DNA of 19,822 bases from positions 1-19,822 of the forward strand of contig CAJUFH010000057.1 in NCBI GenBank assembly GCA_910585755.1, in the 5' to 3' direction. This document shows, one piece after another, positions 15,404 through 19,822 of this stretch. The DNA is from an uncultured Muribaculaceae bacterium. GTDB taxonomy: Bacteria > Bacteroidota > Bacteroidia > Bacteroidales > Muribaculaceae. Position 1 is the stretch's first letter; every line of letters begins with the position of its first letter. The translations under genes and the position numbers were made by a program. The notes under the pieces were generated by a model. That model was not told the origin of the DNA. It saw nothing but the letters and a program-made list of their open reading frames with translations, and did not search any database.

Positions 15404-18400
15404 ATGCGTAAGACAACATTAGCAGCGGCTTTGGCCGCAGTCTTGCTCTCCGCGGCTCCGGCTGTCGCCAAAACGACGATTTTCCAGCCCCAGGAGCAAT
15501 CCGGCCTCCGGCTCAACAAGATGCGGCCGGTAGGTAAGCGCTCTCTCCCCCTGACGCCGAAATCAGTGGACGAGAACGGAGCGATTATCCCCGATGTAAG
15601 CGAATCGACCAAGTATTTCCAGTCGATTTCGTCATTCGGGACCCTCATCGGTCCTGACGACAAGGACTGGTTCTACATGCTTGAGCCCGAGGTGCAGATT
15701 CTTTCCCAGAGTCCCTCTTTTGTCGATTACAACTATACCGGATTTAAAATCAAGGTCTACGACGATAACATGAATTTCGTAGGCCAGGCTTCCGGTTCCA
15801 TTGAAATACCGGAAGACGCCAAGAAGTGTGAGCGGCTCACTATCGGTTCCCAGATTACCCGTTCTTTCTTCAACATGAACGGGAGTGACTACGAAATCAT
15901 GATTATCGGGAACTTCAACCCCAAACAGGGGTATGGAGCTAAGGAGCGCACGTTCGTTTACTCCCTGAAGCCCGAAGGCACGGAGACCCCCTGCCTGACC
16001 TCGATTCCCGGAGCCTATGTTGTTGCCCGCAACGCTTCCACCAATGTGTCTGAGAATTTCTGGATGGCTTTCTATGAGGAATCGACATGGGCTTCCGACG
16101 CTGAGAATCCCACGAAATTCTCAATCTACAGCCGCGCAGGCTACGGAACCCCGGTAAAGCATGTGGGCGACCTCGAGTACGACCCGATGCTGGTTGTCTC
16201 CGACGGCCAGAATGACGGAGTCCTCCCTCTGACGGCAAACGTCAGCGGTAACAATGTTTTCTTCGCCCTTTGGCATTTTGAGAAAACTTTCTTCGAGGAT
16301 CCTACCGACCCCTCGAACGACAAGCTGACCCCCGACAACAACTTTGTGGTCGAACTTTACAAGGGAACGTCGTCGGGTCTCGACCTCGTGAAGACTACCA
16401 AGATTCCTATGTCTCTTCCCGAAGGGGAGTTCAACCTGCGCTCTTACAGTATGGGTAACTTCCTCGGCGCCGACGACCTTTCGTTTGATTTCAATACCGG
16501 CGACATGCCCGGATATATCGTGTCGGTTTACGACTCCCAGATCCAGGGCGACGCGACGAAATCTTACTATGCCGTTTACGACGTTGACGGCAACCAACTG
16601 CTTACTTTCGGCGAGGATAACGCCGGATACAGCGGTATGTCGAATGTCCCCGGCCATCCCGACCAGTACTGCTTCGACATGGAGTCCAAGACCACAGGAG
16701 AACACGGCCTGGTGCTTGTCAACTATCCCTCTATGACCGAGGCAGGGTTTATTCCCAAAGTTTTCGTATATGAGGACGACATCTGGGCTCTCGCCGGTAA
16801 CCCCGACCGCCTGATTACGGCGAAAGGTGTCCGTTACGTCGCTCCGATCCAGCCTACCAACGGCAATGTCGCCGCACGCGAGCAGTATGTCGGCTTTTTC
16901 ACCGCTGACGGAACCCTCGACCATGTAGACCACCTCCAGGTACCCGGCGACGGCATCGCCAAGATTCTGACCTTCATCGAAGGCTCGGCTCTCAATCCCT
17001 ACCTCTTCAACACTTCCAAGACAACGGAATACCTGATGTGGATTTACCGCTACAAGGGCACCAGCGACAGCGAGACTACCGTCGAGCTCGCAATTACTGA
17101 CGACAAGGGAAATATTCTGGCGAGCCGTATGATGCCTGACGGGAATAGGATGCCTTTCTGCATGCTTTGCAACAGCGAGGACAATCCGAGCCTTTCCATC
17201 ACTTACTCTCTCGCACAGAATGGCGAGGACCTCGCGATTCGCGAGACTATCAAGCTCCCTGTTAACAAGTTTGAAGGGGAGGGCACCGTCGAAAGCCCCT
17301 ATCTCATTAAGACTTTCGGCGACCTGGACCAGGTACGAAACAACCTTACCTCGAACTTCGCTGTCGCGAACAGCTTCGATTGCGAAGGCCGCTCCTTCCG
17401 CCCGATCGAGGGCAACTTTACAGGTTCGATTGACGGCAACGGCAACGAGATTACCGGTCTCCTGATCAAGGCTAACTCCAAAGGCGCGGCTTTGTTTGAA
17501 CAAATCGGGCAGAATGTCATTCCCGACGACGAAGAGGCCCCTGTACCCGTTACAGCTACAATAAAGAACCTGACGCTTTACCAGCCCGTCGTACGTGCCG
17601 AGGCTGCCAACAATGTCAGGGAGTTCGCTTTCCTCGCTGCCGAGGCGCGCAACGCCCTCGTAGAGAACGTGCACGTTGTTGAGCCTTCCTTCGACGCTCC
17701 CGAGAATCTCAAGGCTACCGTCGGGCTGCTCGTCAACTCGGCTCTCGACTCTGAAATCACCGGCTCTTCCGTAAAGGATGCGGAAATCAGCCTTCCCGCT
17801 TCGGAAGGTCTCGGCGGCATCGCCAACATCGTGGCCGGCGGCTCTGTCAAGGCTTCCTCCTTCTCCGGCAAACTTTCCGCTTCCCAGAATGTCGGCGGTA
17901 TCGCCGTCCAGAACCGCAGCCAGAGCGCTGTGTTTGATGACTGCCACGTCAATGCCGACCTCGCCGCCCACAACACTGTCGGCGGTATCATCGCTACCTC
18001 CAGCCGCTCGGCTGTCAGCCGTTCGCTGGTAGAAGGCACTATTGCCGCTACTCAGCCCGTCCAGGAGAGCACCGAAGAGGATGTTATCCTGACTTATAAC
18101 GCCGGCGGTATCGTCGGCAAGCTCGAGTCCGCTTCCTACGAGACTCCCGACGCGGAAGGTTTCCTCGCTATCGACAAGTGCGTTGTCGCTCTCGATGCCC
18201 TGACCCTTTCCTCCGAAGCAGAACACGCCGAGGCTGTTGGTGCCCACCGTATCGTCGGCTGGACCTCCATCGACGGCGGTCCTGTGACCGAATGGGTGAT
18301 GAAGGATGAGTACACAATGGATCCTGTCGTTCATCCCGCCGAGCCGGAAGCGCGCCTGGGCCAGAACTTCGTAATCTCCCAGCTTGCCGAAGTTGAGGTT

Positions 18401-19033
18401 TTCGATCCGGCACTGACTACCGAAGGCACTACCTTTGCCGGAACCGCCGACCAGGCCTGGTTCGCTTCTCTCGGCTACGCCTTTGACGGCGCTACCTTCC
18501 AGGAGCCCTGGATGCTCAACTCGGAGCGCCCCGAACTGTTCCACGAGGCTTCCGTAGGCACCGCTCTCTATATCACTGAAACCGAAATCGAAGGTGTGGA
18601 GGGCACTGAGGTCAATGTTCCCCTTGTTCTTCGCGGAATTGAGCCTGACGCTCTTACTTTCAGTTCAACCGACGAAGAGGGTGCGGCTGTCTCCAACCTC
18701 GTTGAGCCTTGCGATGCCGTAATCTCTCTCCTCAAGCCCGGCACATACACCATCACCGCTACCAACTACTTCAAGACCGCTACCCTCAAGGTAACTGTCA
18801 AGCAGTACGTCGGTCTTGATCAGGTTGGCAACGATACCGCTTCCGCCATTACCTTCAACGGTTCTGTCGTGAAGGCAGAAGGGTGTGCGATCGCCGTTTA
18901 CAATGCCCAGGGCCAGCTCGTGGCTTCCGGCAACGATGCTGTTGATGCTTCCAAGCTCCTCGCTGGTGTCTACGTAGCCAAAGCAGTTGCCGCCGATGGC
19001 TCCGCTTCCACGCTGAAATTCGCAGTGAATTAA
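15404..19033 (+). CDS. Large secreted protein with GLUG-like repeats and T9SS-type C-terminal sorting domain
   Basis: A 1209-aa protein with signal peptide MRKTTLAAALAAVLLSAAPAVA. Residues about 25-620 form a large region I do not recognise; it is rich in beta-strand patterns and Asp/Gly/Tyr, possibly a propeller-like fold. From about 626, 'GTVESPYLIKTFGDLDQV' and 'GSIDGNGNEITGL' are the standard entry to GLUG-type repeat regions. About five short repeats follow (772-905), such as LGGIANIVAGGSVKASSFSG and VGGIAVQNRSQSAVFDDCHV. An Ig-like stretch (about 1055-1135) and an apparent type A sorting domain (about 1140-1209: 'AIAVYNAQGQLVASG', 'LLAGVYVAKAV') end the protein. It is probably displayed on the outer surface. 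It follows the S8 protease by 111 bases; both seem to be cargo of one export system. Function is unknown; adhesion is a guess. Confidence 0.88.
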   Translation: MRKTTLAAALAAVLLSAAPAVAKTTIFQPQEQSGLRLNKMRPVGKRSLPLTPKSVDENGAIIPDVSESTKYFQSISSFGTLIGPDDKDWFYMLEPEVQILSQSPSFVDYNYTGFKIKVYDDNMNFVGQASGSIEIPEDAKKCERLTIGSQITRSFFNMNGSDYEIMIIGNFNPKQGYGAKERTFVYSLKPEGTETPCLTSIPGAYVVARNASTNVSENFWMAFYEESTWASDAENPTKFSIYSRAGYGTPVKHVGDLEYDPMLVVSDGQNDGVLPLTANVSGNNVFFALWHFEKTFFEDPTDPSNDKLTPDNNFVVELYKGTSSGLDLVKTTKIPMSLPEGEFNLRSYSMGNFLGADDLSFDFNTGDMPGYIVSVYDSQIQGDATKSYYAVYDVDGNQLLTFGEDNAGYSGMSNVPGHPDQYCFDMESKTTGEHGLVLVNYPSMTEAGFIPKVFVYEDDIWALAGNPDRLITAKGVRYVAPIQPTNGNVAAREQYVGFFTADGTLDHVDHLQVPGDGIAKILTFIEGSALNPYLFNTSKTTEYLMWIYRYKGTSDSETTVELAITDDKGNILASRMMPDGNRMPFCMLCNSEDNPSLSITYSLAQNGEDLAIRETIKLPVNKFEGEGTVESPYLIKTFGDLDQVRNNLTSNFAVANSFDCEGRSFRPIEGNFTGSIDGNGNEITGLLIKANSKGAALFEQIGQNVIPDDEEAPVPVTATIKNLTLYQPVVRAEAANNVREFAFLAAEARNALVENVHVVEPSFDAPENLKATVGLLVNSALDSEITGSSVKDAEISLPASEGLGGIANIVAGGSVKASSFSGKLSASQNVGGIAVQNRSQSAVFDDCHVNADLAAHNTVGGIIATSSRSAVSRSLVEGTIAATQPVQESTEEDVILTYNAGGIVGKLESASYETPDAEGFLAIDKCVVALDALTLSSEAEHAEAVGAHRIVGWTSIDGGPVTEWVMKDEYTMDPVVHPAEPEARLGQNFVISQLAEVEVFDPALTTEGTTFAGTADQAWFASLGYAFDGATFQEPWMLNSERPELFHEASVGTALYITETEIEGVEGTEVNVPLVLRGIEPDALTFSSTDEEGAAVSNLVEPCDAVISLLKPGTYTITATNYFKTATLKVTVKQYVGLDQVGNDTASAITFNGSVVKAEGCAIAVYNAQGQLVASGNDAVDASKLLAGVYVAKAVAADGSASTLKFAVN

Positions 19034-19048
19034 TCCCTTTATACCCGC

Positions 19049-19096
19049 ATATACAAATCGCCGCGCCATTTCTGAATGGCGCGGCGATTTGTATAT
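19049..19096. terminator. Perfect 22-bp hairpin between convergent genes (bidirectional terminator)
   Basis: Arms 19049-19070 and 19075-19096 are perfect inverted repeats around a 4-base loop (tctg). It sits 15 bases after the stop of the 1209-aa gene and 13 bases from the stop of the convergent lipoprotein gene. The outer A/T pairs supply a U-rich tail in both directions. Confidence 0.8.
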
Positions 19097-19109
19097 TGTA
19101 ATGGGAAGT

Positions 19110-19577
19110 TTACCGGTCGACCCGAATGAAGTTCCCGTCAAGGTCGAACTCCAGGTCTGTGCCGGAGGTCAGCTCTACCTCGTAACCACGGCTGTCGCGG
19201 GAAATCTCGTTGATATTCTGGCCGGGGTAATTGGTCGTGACATAACTTGCTATGGCTGTCGGCACTACCGAGGCCGGAACGGCCTGTCCGGCGGGGGCGT
19301 TGACATCCGTCCATTCTCCGGTGCCGTCAAACTCAATCTCGAATCCGTTGGTCAGCGTTACCTCGTATTCCGAACCTTCGCGGTCGGTATCGCGGGTTAT
19401 CCGAAGTACCGTCGCCCCGGGGAAGTGCTGGGTAAGGAATGTCGCGGAAGCCTGTGGAAGCTGGTCAAGGCTTATTTCTGTTTTGTCGCTTTTGTCGTCA
19501 TCATCGTCGCAGCTCCAGGTAACGACAGGAAGGGAGACCAGGAGTGCGGACATAATAAGTTTGGTTGCAATTCTCAT
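19110..19577 (-). CDS. PepSY-like surface lipoprotein
   Basis: A 155-aa protein. The N-terminus MRIATKLIMSALLVSLPVVTWSC is a lipoprotein signal peptide with the lipidated Cys at 23. It is followed by DDDDDK, which resembles the Bacteroidetes lipoprotein export signal that sends lipoproteins to the cell surface. The mature part has two related units (about 38-95 and 100-155): helix 'LPQASATFLTQHFPGA' plus strands 'YEVTLTNGFEIEFD', and 'VPTAIASYVTTNYPGQ' plus 'GYEVELTSGTDLEFD'. This is the PepSY-like PF11396 pattern (beta-lactamase-inhibitor-like fold) found in many Bacteroidetes periplasmic and surface proteins. Function is not known; binding or inhibition is an inference. It is convergent with the 1209-aa gene. 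Confidence 0.88.
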   Translation of the reverse strand: MRIATKLIMSALLVSLPVVTWSCDDDDDKSDKTEISLDQLPQASATFLTQHFPGATVLRITRDTDREGSEYEVTLTNGFEIEFDGTGEWTDVNAPAGQAVPASVVPTAIASYVTTNYPGQNINEISRDSRGYEVELTSGTDLEFDLDGNFIRVDR

Positions 19578-19768
19578 AGTTGGAGTGTTTTGGTGTGTCC
19601 AGGCTAAACAACTCCGAAACTGGTGATGTTCAGTGGTCCGGACCTCTGTGACCGTTAAAGATTGTCTAAATGCTTTAATGTGGTTGTCGTTGATTTCTAG
19701 GCTCTTTTTGTGTGATTATAAGTCTTTGAGTTCAAACGGGAAAACTTCAGGCAATCTTTTCCGTCTTT

Positions 19769-19801
19769 GAGGCTGTCTAACAACCAAAGTTAGGCAGTCT
19801 C
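19769..19801. repeat. 13-bp inverted repeat overlapping the -7 element
   Basis: Arms 19769-19781 (gaggctgtctaac) and 19789-19801 (gttaggcagtctc) pair over 13 positions with two G-T wobbles around a 7-base loop. The -7 element of the minus-strand promoter overlaps the loop and right arm. It could be an operator, a hairpin at the start of the transcript, or the end of an element lying outside the window. Confidence 0.5.
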
Positions 19802-19816
19802 TATTTTATACACAAA
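19785..19816 (-). promoter_or_regulatory. Bacteroidetes -33/-7 promoter, likely for the PepSY-like lipoprotein
   Basis: On the minus strand TTTG (19816-19813), a 20-base spacer and TAACTTTG (19792-19785) match the consensus with standard spacing. Initiation near 19778 would give a leader of about 200 nt before the ATG at 19577. Confidence 0.6.
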
Positions 19817-19822
19817 ATCAGA

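Noticed and set aside
16121..18544. 807-codon minus-strand frame
   Set aside because: It lies wholly antisense to the 1209-aa secreted protein, which has a signal peptide, repeats and a sorting domain. The antisense frame has none.
19678..19770. 30-aa plus-strand ORF (MWLSLISRLFLC...)
   Set aside because: It is short, in AT-rich intergenic sequence, has no recognisable family or ribosome binding context, and runs against the likely lipoprotein leader.

Overview
The window looks like chromosomal DNA from a high-GC member of the Bacteroidales, with Muribaculaceae the best guess. Four things point there: -7 promoter elements of the Bacteroidetes TAnnTTTG type with almost no Shine-Dalgarno sequences; a type III glutamine synthetase next to dapL/dapF; a lipoprotein with a run of aspartates after its lipobox cysteine; and two large secreted proteins with C-termini like type IX secretion (T9SS) type A sorting domains. 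The family-level guess is inference from gene style; no rRNA or other marker is present.

Left end (1-1339, minus strand). A BspA-type leucine-rich-repeat secreted protein runs off the left edge; its repeats are a 69-bp near-identical array. Beside it is a MNT/HEPN toxin-antitoxin remnant: an intact 102-aa nucleotidyltransferase overlaps the start of a HEPN/DUF86 gene that stops after 43 codons. The MNT gene has a good -33/-7 promoter. This block is clearly lower in GC than the core genes.

Nitrogen and lysine/peptidoglycan block (1340-7744, minus strand). The transcription order is dapF, dapL, glnN, then a diverged PurF-like glutamine amidotransferase/phosphoribosyltransferase. DapL makes LL-diaminopimelate and DapF converts it to the meso form. 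GlnN makes glutamine, the expected nitrogen donor for the last enzyme.

Middle (7745-12704). An AT-richer gene for an unknown secreted protein is followed on the map by a two-gene minus-strand unit, a ZIP metal transporter and a family 1 pectate lyase, with a hairpin plus U-tract downstream. A plus-strand gene then encodes an exported protein made of two SGNH-hydrolase domains, the second lacking every catalytic residue.

Right end (12705-19822). A compact structured RNA with its own -7 element and an intrinsic terminator lies only 34 bases before a secreted subtilisin-like protease; it is either a small RNA or a terminating leader of the protease gene. Next is a 1209-aa secreted protein with GLUG-like repeats. 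Both proteins look like T9SS cargo. A perfect 22-bp hairpin separates this pair from a convergent PepSY-like surface lipoprotein, whose likely promoter lies inside an inverted repeat at the right edge.

The leader/sRNA at 12884-13011 is the most promising undescribed element. The tandem SGNH pseudoenzyme, the broken HEPN-MNT pair and the diverged PurF-like protein come next.
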